Source of the DNA: Acanthosepion lycidas
Taxonomy: Eukaryota > Mollusca > Cephalopoda > Sepiida > Sepiidae
Assembly: GCA_963932145.1 (NCBI GenBank)
Contig: OZ010571.1
Location: 111,159,005-111,223,004, forward strand
DNA: 64,000 bases
Direction of reading: 5' to 3'
In this document: piece by piece, positions 1 to 10,924 of the stretch
How the letters are laid out: every line of letters begins with the position of its first letter
How positions within the stretch are numbered: position 1 is the first letter of the stretch
The notes under the pieces: model-generated
The model's input: only the letters and a program-made list of their open reading frames with translations
What the model was told of the DNA's origin: nothing
The model's database searches: none
Position numbers and translations under genes: made by a program

Positions 1-343
1 AATATATCTGATAGTTTCAGTCAGCCCTACCACGGTGTATACGGATCAAACTTTTGCGATGTCAGACGCCTTCGTGTTGTTACTTTTGTGATGTCAACGT
101 ATGTTCGTTATCACGTTCGTAATGTTCGGAGTAACACTGGAGTTATGGATAGCGGCTCGGTATGAGGAATCGGATAGTACGCCCACACTTTTAGATCCCT
201 CCCTGTATTATGGTTATAACCCCAGAGGCCTCGGGGAAGTTTCTCGTATTTCCCACCGACCTTCCGTCGATGTTAGTTACTTTGAACAAGGGCCTTCACA
301 GGGCTTTTTTGGGAAGACAGATTACGCTCCAATGCCTGTCTGT
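1..343. other. window edge, no gene recognised
   Basis: No family member is recognised here. The segment lies just 3' (minus strand) of the L1/Tx1-like ORF1 that ends at 344, so it is probably more of the same element running off the window. A plus-strand open frame of about 100 codons at 101-406 crosses into the ORF1 region and is probably chance. Confidence 0.4.
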
Positions 344-1650
344 TTATGTGACATGATTCGCACACCCCTTGGGAAGGATTTTTACCTTTTGGAGGTGCTG
401 CGGTGAGGAGGAGTATTGTGAGAAGGTGTGATGCGAGGTGGAGTTTTGTGGCGGTGTACTTTGAGAAGGGGTATTTTGAAGGGCTGTATGAGGCTGAGGT
501 GTGTTTGGAATGGGGTCAGTGGAACTTTTGAAGTGGAAGCGAGGCTTCGGGAAGTGACTTGTTTTTGTTCTTTTTTGGTTGAGAAGCAGAAACGAATTTT
601 GGCTTTTTATCCAGGGCCTTATCCGCCCTACTTCGACCAGCCGCTTTTCTTTTTTATTGCTATTTTTCTTTTTTAGTTCTTGTTTTTGTTGTCGTTGTTG
701 TTGTTGTTGTTGTTGCTCTTCTTCTTCTTCTTCTTCTTCTTCTTCTTCTTCTTCTTCTTCTTCTTCTTCTTCTTCCCTCTCTCTTTTTAAGAAAGAGAAC
801 AGCGGTGGAGACGTCTTTTCCATTTCAAACTTATTAATTGGTTGTTGCTTTGATTGTTGCTCTTCCCGCTCCTGCTGACTTTCCATCTGAGGCTTCTGCT
901 TTGAACTTGGCTGCTGTTGATTCTTCTTCTTCAGTTTATGTTTTGTTGTCAGTTTCTCGACCGTCTTTGGTTCCTCTTGCTGATTGGTAGCGGTTATATA
1001 CTTTACCGCCTCATTACTACTTCTGTACACTTTCTTGGGCTGTTATCATTTTCAGCCCTGTGTCCACCTCCATCTTATCTTTGAGAATGGCTGTTTTTGT
1101 TGAGTTTCTGGCCTCTTCTCCGGGCACGTCTTTGACAGATGGTCAACTGCTCCACAGGCCCAACAGAGTGGTCGTCGTCCTTCTATTACTACGTAGACAG
1201 GCCGGCCTCCCCAGATCAAAGATTTAGAAATATCTCCAGAATTCTTCCTATCCATTGTGACTAAAATTTCCGACGTCGTCAGTGGCAATGCCAGTCTTGC
1301 CCTTTACTGCTGATACTTCTAGTGCTTCTCCAAACTGGCAGAAGATATCTGAAATGGATCTCCGCAATAAAAAGCGGTACTGCGTGAAGAGTGACTTTAG
1401 TATTTCTTCGTCCCATATATTAGCCTTGCAGTCTTACTGACTTTGTGATAAGAAGATTTCAAGTCAGAGATTTCGCTGCTTCTTCCGTTGGGAGTAAGAC
1501 GTCCCACATTGCGTTGCTACGACATGCCAAAACGTTTGCTGCAATATTTAGGCCTTTTCAAACCATGTTCATAATTTCCTTGTTGACACCTATTAGTATC
1601 CGAGTTTCAACATCGGTTTTCACTAGGGATATACGGAATAATTAAAAGTT
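344..1650 (-). pseudogene. L1/Tx1-like LINE ORF1 (gag-like) remnant
   Basis: This is an ORF1-type nucleic-acid-binding protein of a non-LTR retrotransposon, read on the minus strand in several frames. The upstream part (about 1650-1290) shows the run 'NAMWDVLLPTEEAAKSL' followed by 'VTLHAVPLFI', as expected for the folded half of Tx1-type ORF1. The best open piece (1288-1052) has 'EGRRPLCWACG' and 'HLSKTCP', a zinc knuckle of form C-x2-C-x4-H-x4-C. A frameshift near 1031-1051 leads to an open, highly charged tail (1030-344) rich in Lys, Gln and Glu. Its Glu and Gln runs are encoded by a (CTT)n/(GTT)n microsatellite. Internal stops and the frameshift show it is dead. The Tx1 assignment rests on motif memory; L1-like LINE ORF1 is safe. 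Confidence 0.75.
688..775. repeat. (GTT)n(CTT)n microsatellite
   Basis: A GTT tract runs directly into a CTT tract of about 20 units. On the minus strand it reads as poly-Gln then poly-Glu inside the ORF1 remnant, so the repeat has expanded a charged tail. Confidence 0.95.
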
Positions 1651-1865
1651 CGTTTCCTGAAACGAAGTTTTCGTAATGTTCTTTCAGGCAGGTATAGTAA
1701 TTGGGACCTTTTTTTTCTAACTCTCATCCAAACTGTTGAACTTTCAACTGTAGGTGTCGAGTCGAGAGGCTGGAACTGCGCCATGAAGCTGGCGTTCTCA
1801 CGACACAGGTCACAAATCAAAATAAAAAGACGAACTCGTAATAATAATCAGCAATCTAAAATATA

Positions 1866-1919
1866 TCACACACATACATACGCACACACACGCACGCACA
1901 CACACACACACACACACAA
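1866..1919. repeat. (CA)n microsatellite
   Basis: Mostly AC dinucleotides with a few CATA and CGCA interruptions. It lies between the ORF1 remnant and the repeat at 2065; the surrounding 1651-2064 shows no gene. Confidence 0.9.
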
Positions 1920-2064
1920 ATCAAACAGTAACAATAAATACCGATAAAAACCTAACACTTACTTTAGCAAAATAAACTGACGTGGAGTCAACTAACGCCT
2001 TCGAACAATACTCTAGTGGATAGTATAGAGAACAGTGATAATATTTATTACATATAATGTAAAA

Positions 2065-2346
2065 ATATGCCACAAGGCCCAAAAGGGAAATGGGAAAAAG
2101 TATGGTCTTCTGTTTTACCTTAAACTAGCTACAAACACTGACCCAAACATACAACAATATTCCTTCACCAAAAGAATGCATTTTTACTTACCATTCTTCC
2201 CTCATCAACCATAATGCCTCAAAATCTCTATGATGTTCTAACTAGTCGCCATATGTACAATTCATTGCCTCTTGGGGGAGAGGGAATAAAATAACAATGT
2301 AAACATCTAGCAACCCCCAATGATTATTTACAAATGTGTGCAAAAC
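2065..2346. repeat. dispersed repeat, copy 1 of 2
   Basis: This segment recurs in the same orientation at 32285-32546. Shared landmarks in order are 'cacaaggcc', 'cactgacccaaacata', 'acaatattcct', 'cttactta', 'gggaataaaat' and 'ccaatgattatttacaa'. Here it sits between the 3' end of the minus-strand ORF2 and the next ORF1, so it may be LINE untranslated sequence. The second copy has no recognisable LINE next to it, so this is unproven. Confidence 0.75.
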
Positions 2347-2782
2347 TATATACAAGAATCTAAACAAAATACTTTTAGTAATAAAAAAAAAACATAACTC
2401 TAAATGTGGCATAAACATTAGTTAACTGAACGAAATCAATGGGGGGACTTTAAAAATATAAAAGATTTTTACAACCCATGCACTCACTGAAACACGCACC
2501 CATCCAAATACAACAACAATCCCAAAAATCACACCCGAAAGGAAAGGCGCCCTGTACCCACCAAAGAATTGACATCCCTAAACACCTAACGATGAGCGGG
2601 ATGAGGAATTAAACATAAGAAAAATAGAGACCGAAATAAAAGTAGCCAATGAGTATATATAGCCTAGCTAAGTTAACTTGGCTGAAAAAAAGAAACTAAA
2701 GCATAAACGACCTAATTTAACCTATTACCAAGTTGCCAATGTTCTACTCAGCAATCAAAATGTCTAACTGACATCAAAATGT
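2347..2782. other. non-coding stretch 3' of LINE ORF2
   Basis: AT-rich, with an A run near 2383. It probably contains 3' untranslated sequence of the minus-strand L1-like element. Nothing else is recognised. Confidence 0.4.
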
Positions 2783-2801
2783 CTAACTGACATCAAAATG
2801 C
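2755..2801. repeat. 20-bp tandem duplication
   Basis: The unit 'tgtctaactgacatcaaaa' occurs twice in a row, with a partial unit in front. It covers the stop codon end of the LINE ORF2. Confidence 0.85.
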
Positions 2802-5664
2802 CACCTAAAGTCAACACCTTTCATTCGGCACAGACGCGCAAGAGTCACCCACCTTTCGCCAAATTCCAATGGATAGTGTCGTTTCCTTTTCGTCCTAATC
2901 TTGACTTTAAGCTGATGCTTAAATGATCGGATCAGTTGGGAAGAAGTAAACTTCTCGTCCCCATGTGTTGCCTTCTGTCACGTCGTCCATATATTGACTC
3001 ACATAACACCCAGTAAGCAAAAGAACACATTGTGCTCAGCCATAGTCATGGGCGGTACTATATTGCTACAAACGTAACTGGCCTCGAAGATAAAGAACTT
3101 TCCGCGCAACATGCGAACCATGATGTCTTAAAAAACAAACAAACTTGCACAACGGATTTGCAATGAAAAAAGATGTGAACTAGGGTCTCCACCTCCCCAC
3201 TGCAGCATACGCAATTTGGAGATTTACCAAACCCGCTGAACAAAACAGAGGGCCCTTTGAATTAGCAGCCAGGTGAGAAATGCCTCAGTATCAGTGAGAC
3301 ATTTCAACCCGGGCGCCCAAGCTCATAAGCAGCGAGCCTTCCGTTTCGTCAAACGGGGCTTGCCTATCATATAATCTTGAATGTTTCCCCTACTACCTGA
3401 TATAATTCTTTACGGGACAAGGTCTGGACGTTGGAGAGGCCATCATTGGCTTACAAGTTGCTCGAGGGAAACTTTTGCTATAGAAGAAGCCATCGCCTCG
3501 ACGTAAACGGTCGGCCTCCTCCTCGCACGAGCGCACTTCTCAAGGATGGAAGGTTCTTACGAGCGTCTTCCTCTCAGAATTCGCCGTTCTCATCCAATTG
3601 CAAACACATCCGGTCTAATTAAGAAATACGAAGCGTATGTCGACGAATCTCAACGCAAGGCACCCCCAACCCGCCCTCAGAAGGTTGGAGGCAACAGATC
3701 TCGAGACTAACTATGGCGGACTAGCCTGACCACAAGAAGGCGAACAATTGCCTTACGAAAGCCAACAAAGTGACAGATGGGATTGAAAGCAAGGAGAGTT
3801 GGTAAAGGAGAATTGATTAATTGTGCGAGGTACATATAACCTCTCTCCTATTCAAGAAAAGATTCCTCTGGGACCACAGACGAACTGCGATCTCGGCCTT
3901 CTCCTCTACTTACGATCAATTCATTTCCAACAGGAGGTCGGGTTTGAATTAGACGCCGAGCATCCTGACCGGCCCATCCGTCCAGAAGCAAGATCCGCTA
4001 AGAGAAACTCCCTTTCACGCACCCAAGCGCAAGCCAACAGATTATCGCGGTTGATCCTGACCCGACTCTGCTCGAAACAAGAACCGAAACGTTATCAGAA
4101 TAGGCGGAGTACCTGGGCGAAGTAGTAGCACGAGGTTAGGAAATTATAATAAATTGATCAGCGCTGCATCACTGTCGGTGATCAAGCGTACCAAATGAAG
4201 GTTGTCCTGAATAGTCCTGCCCTTCACAGCACGTCTGCTCGACGCCAATCAGACTAGGGAAGACAGCCTGCAAACGGCCGGCTAAGACCTTGGCTAAAAT
4301 CTTCAACTCTGTTTTTAACATCGTCAAAGGCCAATTATTACCTATCCCATCCCCACCGATTTGTTCTTGCGAAGCAACTTGATCACTTGATGCGTTGAGG
4401 TATAGACCCTTACTTCACCCATTTGCCGTAATTCAGTGCCAGAAAGGGGACAGACACAGGCGACTACATCAAGTACATATCGTAAGGAAGACCATCTAAT
4501 CCTGGATTTTTGTCCAGGCCAACCTGCTTCAGCGCATCGGGGCAGGGAATTTCGGCTAAATAGGCATCGAACAGTTCAGGGTCAGACCGGGCTCCCTGGT
4601 AAACACCTCCTGAAAGTAGTCACGGAAAGCCTCACAAATACTCACGTCTGTCGTGACAGTCCGCAATGTGATGCTCGCGATATGCCGACTAGACGATCTT
4701 CGATCTACCTCTGCATACAATTCTAAGGCCATGTTTATAGCCTTGCAAGACATTCTTTTAGCCTAGCCATAGCTTTTAGAGCTTGATTCTTCTTGGTATG
4801 CAAGGAGGCCAGCTCCGCCTTAGCTAAAGCTACGTCACCACTATCACGGCATTCGATCGTCCGATCTACACCTTCCTCACATGATTTTGCCCTGCTAAAC
4901 CTGCTAGATTGATTCTGCGACTAAAATCAGTAGCAAAAGACCCAAGTTTAGATTTAAAACAATCCCATCACTTATTCCCAACCACAACCACAGACAATCC
5001 CCGCTGTAGCATTAGTAGAAGCTGGTCCCGGAAATCTTGCTCACCAAATAAAGATGCGTTCAATTTCCAGTAACAAGCCATTTTAATCTTAGTCTTATCA
5101 GAGTTTACCCGAACCCGGACAAGCCTATGATCCGAGTAAACTATATAATGGAAACTTGGACATTTTAAAAGTCCTACGTTGACTATCTTAACTATAACTT
5201 GGTCGCTGCAGCTTGTGCACACCACCGAATCCGAGCTTCCGCTTCTAGCTCAAGTCCATACAACTTCCCGGAGATGCTCATGTCGATATTTGACAAATCT
5301 GAGCGCTGGGCATTGTCATTTGGCGCATAAACCCCAATGAGACGAAGAGCCTTATACTTTATGGTAACATCCAGCACTCAAAGCCTGTCCGGCGGATCCG
5401 CGAAGACAAGAGCATAAGTTGCATCCATAGACTTGCTCACCAGCCAGGAAACACCATTTGAGCGTCCATCAAAACATGCTGAACAGAGGATGATCCTCTT
5501 AGACAGAATGTCCTCATGGGCGCGAGATAAAAAAATAAAAATAAAATTGGTCTCCTGTATACAACATACATCCACCCGAGAGGCTGAAGACTGAGATCAA
5601 AACTCGCCTTCCGAGACTCTGACCTCAGGCTTCGGTCACTCAAAATTGCTGAGCACAGAACCAT
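2783..5664 (-). pseudogene. L1/Tx1-like LINE ORF2 (endonuclease-RT) remnant
   Basis: This is a decayed ORF2 of an L1-type non-LTR retrotransposon, whose protein nicks the target DNA and reverse-transcribes the element RNA. The N-terminal apurinic-type endonuclease is seen at 5575-5378 ('VCCIQETNF'), 5377-5192 ('LIGVYAPND') and 5225-4968 ('YSDHRLVRVRV', the SDH motif). The RT follows: 'KNPGLDGLPYDMY' near 4500, then 'KILAKV', 'KGRTIQDNLHLVRLITD' and, near 4100, 'SAYSDNVSVLV'. The last is the palm motif, normally YADD, with both catalytic Asp positions altered to SDN. About 100 residues appear deleted just before it. The C-terminal zinc-binding part is at 3243-3058 ('CVCCSGEVETLVHIFFHC'). Several stops and frame changes. 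The final stop is at 2783-2785. Confidence 0.85.
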
Positions 5665-5869
5665 AATGAAACTGATTATTGTTTTCTTGCATTGAACATG
5701 GCTCGGGTTACAATACCGACGGCCTATCTCATTGATCCTCTACCTATCTCTGTTTCCCTGATGCCATCAGGAGACAGGCTGCCAATGTGCAAGGGGAACA
5801 ACAATTTATGGCTCTATAAAGAGAGGGATGAACGAAAAGCGGGAACCTCCTCGAACAGTATTCTTGTAT
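5665..5869. other. upstream flank of LINE ORF2
   Basis: In transcription order this is the segment just before the endonuclease start. No ORF1 is found here, so the ORF2 copy seems to have lost or never carried its ORF1. Confidence 0.35.
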
Positions 5870-5931
5870 TTTTTTAACATTATCGTTGTTGAAGTAGGCA
5901 ATCCTGCTTCAACAACGATAATGTTAAAAAA
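5870..5931. repeat. near-perfect foldback (hairpin)
   Basis: Arms of 25 bases (5870-5894 and 5907-5931) are exact inverse complements; the core is 'ATTATCGTTGTTGAAG'. The 12-base centre adds a wobble pair and an AGG/CCT pair, leaving a 4-base loop. There are no TA or other clear target duplications. It may be a foldback made by template switching, a small MITE, or a hairpin RNA precursor. Confidence 0.9.
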
Positions 5932-6110
5932 TTACTGACTGAAACATAGTAAACACTTGGTTTGCCACCGCAACCATTGCTAAAATCTGCTGACCAGCCT
6001 CACCAGCTCGAAATACAGTCAAGACCCTTTTTGCGTTAGGAAACTTTTTGGGTAGCTTCAACATGCAGATTGTTAATTTTCCTAAAATTTAATAGGGTTT
6101 TTAATTTTTT

Positions 6111-6479
6111 TCAACCTATTAGAGTGCAATAGCGCATTGTCTTCAAGTTGGTTGGAAACTCGGCACAAATTTTACACTGAGTTATATATGGGTTTCGGCG
6201 TTTTTTATCAGTTGCATCCGGCATTTCCGGTGAAGGACTTCTTTGCCTTTTTGTATTTTCGACCTTTTTCGGTGTACTGTTGAGAGGTTTGATACGGGAT
6301 AGCTTAGGAGTAATGGGGTTACTGTAAGAAGTAGGATAGTTCTTGGTGATGGTTGCCTTTTTTAAGGATGTCAATTTAGAAGGTGTGAGAGATGAGGATT
6401 TTAAGACTGCAGGAAGAGCTATGAAATGTTGTTTCATGAAGGGGAAGTATGATTTGTAAAATTCACGTAAAAATAACAT
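6111..6479 (-). CDS. unrecognised ORF, possibly LINE-related
   Basis: An open frame of 122 codons that I do not recognise. Its middle is rich in Lys, Ser, Thr and Pro. The C-terminal third has a basic stretch ('KRQRSPSPE', 'DKKRR') followed by 'CKICAEFP', which has a Cys pair. It lies 5' of the L1-like ORF2 on the same strand, so it could be a piece of a LINE ORF1, but the match is not strong. Chance is also possible. Confidence 0.25.
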   Translation of the reverse strand: MLFLREFYKSYFPFMKQHFIALPAVLKSSSLTPSKLTSLKKATITKNYPTSYSNPITPKLSRIKPLNSTPKKVENTKRQRSPSPEMPDATDKKRRNPYITQCKICAEFPTNLKTMRYCTLIG

Positions 6480-6660
6480 TTAAGAAACTGATAAGGTTCA
6501 ACAGAGAAAATGAATTAATAGCTCAAGCATTTAAAAGTGGAAACAGGAATCGCCATTGTTATTCAAACAGTTTTTTTTTATCGTGAGTAAAATCTGTCTG
6601 TTATGACATTAGTCAACTCACAAATAAAATTTTTACCCGAAAGAAAAGAAAAATGGATTC

Positions 6661-6860
6661 CAAATAACTGATGTGCGCATACCTGCTGACTACTATATAA
6701 CAGTAAAGCAAATAAAAACGATCAGCGGTGAACTGAAGAGTGAGATTGCCAGATTGTGGAAAATGCAAAAGAAAAATGTTAATGTCATCCCGGTAGTTAT
6801 TGGAGCACTCGCATCATTTAAATCCAAAGAATATGTAAATGGGTGTAAAATACATTTTGC
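6661..6860 (+). pseudogene. RLE-type LINE C-terminal fragment
   Basis: Reads 'DVRIPADYYITVKQIK', then 'EIARLWKM' and 'VIPVVIGALASF'. This matches, in order, the end of the restriction-like endonuclease and the following conserved segment in the better copy at 37804-38540 ('IDMAVPADCNVSLKIFKK', 'EIEISKM', 'KIPVVVGVLG'). Only about 65 codons are left. Confidence 0.75.
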
Positions 6861-6903
6861 GACCTATACAAAAATCTGCCATATTTTTTACAGACACTCC
6901 TGA

Positions 6904-7262
6904 ACGTACTGTGTGAGATTCCTGTGAACTGAAAGGCACTATCCCCACTGGTACTCAAGATCTACACAACAGGAATATAAAGATGAATTAGATTCGTATA
7001 GGCACCACATGTACTGCAGCCGCAGTTTGTCTTGAGCGAGATAGCCTGGAGAAATCTAGATTGGTTTGAATTCAGGGTTTTCCTTCTCCTAGACCAGTTG
7101 CCACCCAATGCAAATATGTACTTCTATTTACCAATAGTTGTTGTTGCTCGGGGAGAAGAAATCGATTGATACGTAAGGATATTAGCGCATGAGGAATTCG
7201 ACTGCAATTTGAACTCAGCCTAATCTGAATCACGATCCATTACTTCACCGCGACTCAATGTA
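6904..7262. other. non-coding stretch
   Basis: Nothing recognised apart from the TA at 7261-7262 that is the target duplication of the MITE that follows. Confidence 0.4.
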
Positions 7263-7364
7263 TTAGGTTGGTGCAAAAATAATGACGTAATAATGTCGTT
7301 TTTTGACATACTTTTTAACGTCAAAAAACGACATTATTACGTCATTATTTTTGCACCAACCTAA
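7263..7364. mobile_element. palindromic mariner MITE, copy 1 (long form)
   Basis: A 102-bp element that is almost one perfect palindrome. It starts TTAGGTTGGTGCAAAAAT, ends with its inverse complement, and is flanked by TA on both sides, the target duplication of Tc1/mariner transposition. Each arm carries ATGACGTAATAATGTCG. The centre is a short TA-rich loop. Its ends resemble those of mariner-derived MITEs such as human MADE1 (from memory). It codes for nothing. Confidence 0.95.
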
Positions 7365-7567
7365 TAAAAGTAACATGATGCATTCATATAATATGGCTAC
7401 AGTATCAAATGAAAACACATGGGTTAAAGAATATGAGAAACTAATTCAACGTAAGACTATATGTTACAAAAAAACAACAAAAAAAACAAAAAAAAACAAC
7501 GTAGCACATTAAATCTACTCTAAGATCTTTTAATCATTGGGACTCTATTTACGAAGAAAAAAAAATA

Positions 7568-7669
7568 TTAGGTTGGTGCAAAAATAATGACGTAATAATG
7601 TCGTTTTTTGACGTTAAAAAATTCGTCAAAAAACGACATTATTACGTCACTATTTTTGCACCAACCTAA
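7568..7669. mobile_element. palindromic mariner MITE, copy 2 (long form)
   Basis: Same family and length as the copy 200 bases to the left, with TA on both sides. The arms differ at only a few positions (for example a 'cac' for 'cat' in the right arm). Two insertions this close suggest a favoured AT-rich target. Confidence 0.95.
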
Positions 7670-8037
7670 TACAAACAAGAACGTTATGAAGACCCTCAGT
7701 TAAACTGTTTAAAGAGACTAAAAATCTACTGCGTGAAACAGCTCCACCTCTTCTTAGGCATGTATTATCATTTTAAAGACAATAAAACAACGCGTATGTT
7801 AAGTTTTACGTAACAGCATAAATTGGACAAACGTTATACCTACGCTGGTTTATCCCAGATCTCGTACCTGGAAAGTTATTATAGTGAACAGAATATTTGA
7901 ATAAAGGCTAGTATCCCTTCGATTCAGAAGTACGAGTTGCTTGACTCTACAAATCTTCTGTGAAATGTGCTATCTGAGGCTCTACATCCATAATGCAAGA
8001 TCTGCGCATTAAACCGAAAAACCTTGTAGAAAAAGAG
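7670..8037. other. non-coding stretch
   Basis: No repeat family or reading frame recognised. Confidence 0.4.
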
Positions 8038-8095
8038 AATAATAATAATAATGATAATAATAATAATAATAATGATATTAATAATAATAATAATA
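8038..8095. repeat. (AAT)n microsatellite
   Basis: AAT repeats with GAT variants. It directly precedes an RLE-type LINE scrap; better copies of that LINE elsewhere in the window end in (AAT)n. Confidence 0.95.
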
Positions 8096-8260
8096 GGAAC
8101 AAGAAGCAGAAGAAGAAACAACTAAATACAAGGAAATCAAGATTGTAATCTGTAGAATGTGGCATCTCAAGATAACAATATTACTTGCTGTTATTGTGGC
8201 TCTGAGCTTACGGCTATATTACGCTGAAGAACCGGTTTTTGTCCGATCTCTGATGTAAAC
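8096..8260 (+). pseudogene. RLE-type LINE C-terminal scrap
   Basis: Reads 'KYKEIKIVICRMWHLKITI', which lines up with the 'KYKDHEIEISKM' stretch and the following segment of the RLE copy near 38380. The family resemblance fades after about 35 codons. Confidence 0.55.
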
Positions 8261-9779
8261 AAAGTTGGGCTGGGTCAGTACTTAAGCAGGCAACCACTGG
8301 GGAATACTAGTTGCTGTAAACTACGCGACAGGCCTGCAAAGTCGGCAATGGCTACAATCTCTTTGCTTATACTAACGGCTGACCTCGATATATGAATGTG
8401 CTTCTAAACAGACAGGTTGAAAGATCGATCTGGGATTGGTCGAGTGTTGATTGCAGCACTGAGGCTGATATCATAAAGAGAAATATATGGATCAAATACC
8501 TGCCAGTCTGAAAACTGCAAAAATTCAGATTCCTCTTCACTTCTGACATGCGTACAATTCTCTCTATACACTGACCACAATTACATATTTATTTCTCTGT
8601 TGATATGGCAATTTATCTGTTTGAATCTACTGATAGTAGAACTTGTGGTTTCCTGAAGTGTCTGATTGAGACTTCGGGGATCTTGTACTAGGAAAAAAAC
8701 AAAGAAGAAATACATTAGTAGAAATAATAATGATAATGAGATTAATTTCTGACGTTACATCAGGCATGACTCACATGACTTCGGATCTTAATTGATTGCA
8801 GGTGTCCTCATGTACGTGTTTTCTCTTGGCGAATGAAAATAGGCTACTGTAAATGTCCTGTTCAGTACGTGAGATTTGTTTGTTGATTACCTGGCCATAA
8901 CAAGTTGAGCATGTCCCTTAGGGGCTGACACATGTGCATCTTTCTTCATGAGTCGGGTACTGGACTAGCAACATGGCTACGTATCGAAAGGATTGCTTTG
9001 TTTTTGTTTTTCAATATGAAGGATGAGGCACCCAAGCCAACTTTAAAATCACATCTCGATATTGAGAACATCCTCAATCGGTGGTCATTTGAATGGACTG
9101 GGTTACATGATGTGTCGGTTCTTCGAAATGGAACCTACCTGTAAGGTTATATTTCGCTTTTATCCTTTTTATTATGTCTCACTATTGCTCCCATTTTCTT
9201 GATATACACACCGAACCTCTGTAATGGCTTGTTTGTGAAATTTAGAATTTCTCGGTTATCTGTGAACTGATTTTGATATAACGTTTTCTAGCTGGTTTTT
9301 ACAATATGGTAGCACCATTTTCTTAGACAGCCAGCCTCTCAGGATGTCATCCTTATTGAAAATCTTTGGTCCATCTTTGGTGTTTATGCCGATGGCCGTG
9401 TTATGGGGGACTATCAAAGCTGCAGTAGAGGCAGTCCAAGTCTAATAGTGATTTTGAAGTTATCCGTCGAATGACGTTCATGTGGACAGATAATTTATTA
9501 TGTCATTAAGTCTTATGATTTTCTGTTAAATATATACTCGAGGCATGCTTAATATGTATCATTATTCTTCGTTTCCTCCAAAAAAGTCGAGATGGGCTAT
9601 TTTAATTCCAAAACTATTAGTCTGTTTCACCGCAGAACTGTCGTATCTGAAATTAAAAAAATAAAGGACGTTTTACAGAATAATGAAAATCTAAAAATGG
9701 TGTACACATATTGTAAAAATCTGCTGGGAAAAGTTTTATTAAAATTAATTCACAGAAAACCCAGAAATCCTTAATTTCA
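8261..9779. other. non-coding stretch, no gene recognised
   Basis: Short open frames (8932-9144, 9592-9774) have no recognisable motif. No tandem repeat or inverted repeat of note. Confidence 0.4.
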
Positions 9780-10070
9780 ATACCAAGCTAATAGTGTGGT
9801 TCGGGGTGTATATGTTATTATAGCCTCAACGTTTCAGCAGTGTACCATCTTGCCATCATCAGGTGTCCATTGTTTGGGTGATATAGAATATCTGTTGATT
9901 GGCATCTCGACGTGGTGTAATAGTTAGAAAGCTTGTCTTGCTAGATCAATTACGACTGAGTAGTGAGTTCGATTTTCACTGCCTGCCCCATACTTACGGC
10001 CATGTGCCATATCTAAATCGGGCTTAGAAAATCACTACAGGATATCTGTTGTTATTGTGTACCTACAGTG
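9780..10070 (+). repeat. tRNA-derived SINE-like repeat
   Basis: The segment from about 9908 has a tRNA-like layout: an A-box-like 'GTGGTGTAATAGTTAG' and, 55 bases on, a B-box-like 'GAGTTCGATTTTCAC'. Upstream lies the motif 'CAACGTTTCAGC...CATCATCAGGTG', which has a diverged counterpart near 46840 ('AATGTTTCGGCC...TCATCTGGT'). tRNA-derived SINEs are known in cephalopods; exact family not assigned. Confidence 0.5.
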
Positions 10071-10331
10071 TCATTTATTGTTCATTCCAGCTGAATCATT
10101 GTTTCACTATCTGCCCCAGTAACACATATATCCACTATATCAGTTCCTATATCAACTACACTACCGGAGATTAAGTGGTGTATTTTGGGAGCCTTTTATA
10201 TTCAATTTCAGATGATTTCGACATCTGGTTATCATGACGGATTTCCTATATCAATCAAAATAAGAACAAGAGTTTGAAAAAGTAAAAGTATATTGAAAGT
10301 TAATCATTTCAGAAATGAAGTAGAAAACCTG

Positions 10332-10748
10332 TCATCCTATTCTGTACATTTCGACACTGACAGTAGCCGAATGTAAGTAATGTAAGTTTATGTAAAATAC
10401 GACCAATTTAACTGATAAGCGTTTGGGGAGCAATCGCCCTTGTGCGCAAGAGCAGCCATGCATGGCTAGAGTTGCGGTACCATCACATAAGGAGTAGGCG
10501 TAAATACAGAAGTACCAAGGTAAATTGGAGAAACGTATGAAACTCAAGTTGTCTCTTTTGGGGTTGGTATACTCAGGGCTATCTTTCTGTAAGACAACTT
10601 GGGAATAACTGACATTATTGTGTGCACACAGGTGGCAGTGTTGTTTGGAACATCTTGTGTACCGAGGAAAGTATTGTGACAGCGGAGACCCATGTATGAG
10701 TCGAAGTGGACCTAAATAATAAAAGAATTGAAATGCAGCATCAATCAA
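10332..10748 (-). CDS. unrecognised 138-codon ORF
   Basis: One of the longer open frames outside transposon remnants. The predicted product has about ten Cys residues, including 'RCSKQHCHLCAHN' and 'MHGCSCAQG', with hydrophobic stretches at both ends, but no signal peptide or family motif that I can name. No TATA box, splice sites or poly(A) signal were tied to it. It may be chance or an old repeat. The promoter-like segment at 10925 points the other way. Confidence 0.2.
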   Translation of the reverse strand: MIDAAFQFFYYLGPLRLIHGSPLSQYFPRYTRCSKQHCHLCAHNNVSYSQVVLQKDSPEYTNPKRDNLSFIRFSNLPWYFCIYAYSLCDGTATLAMHGCSCAQGRLLPKRLSVKLVVFYINLHYLHSATVSVEMYRIG

Positions 10749-10924
10749 GTTACGTAGAATCAGAAAATGACGGTTGGAAATTCTAGAACTTGTAAAGAGT
10801 GTTTGGAGAATTTGCGATATATTAAAGGCAAGAAGGATACATGTGTTGGAATTTTGGAGGACCCTGATGTACTAGTGAGCCAGCCAAAATGATCTGACTC
10901 GTTTTATAGTTCACCAATAGAAGG

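Noticed and set aside
579-878. Plus-strand frame with a long poly-Ser/Cys run
   Set aside because: It is the reverse side of the (CTT)n/(GTT)n tract in the minus-strand LINE ORF1.
3823-4726. Plus-strand frames at 3823-4125 and 4436-4726
   Set aside because: They are the reverse side of the decayed LINE RT on the minus strand.
5870-5931. microRNA gene
   Set aside because: The near-perfect pairing and 4-base loop differ from typical animal pre-miRNAs, which have mismatches and larger loops. Small-RNA data would be needed.
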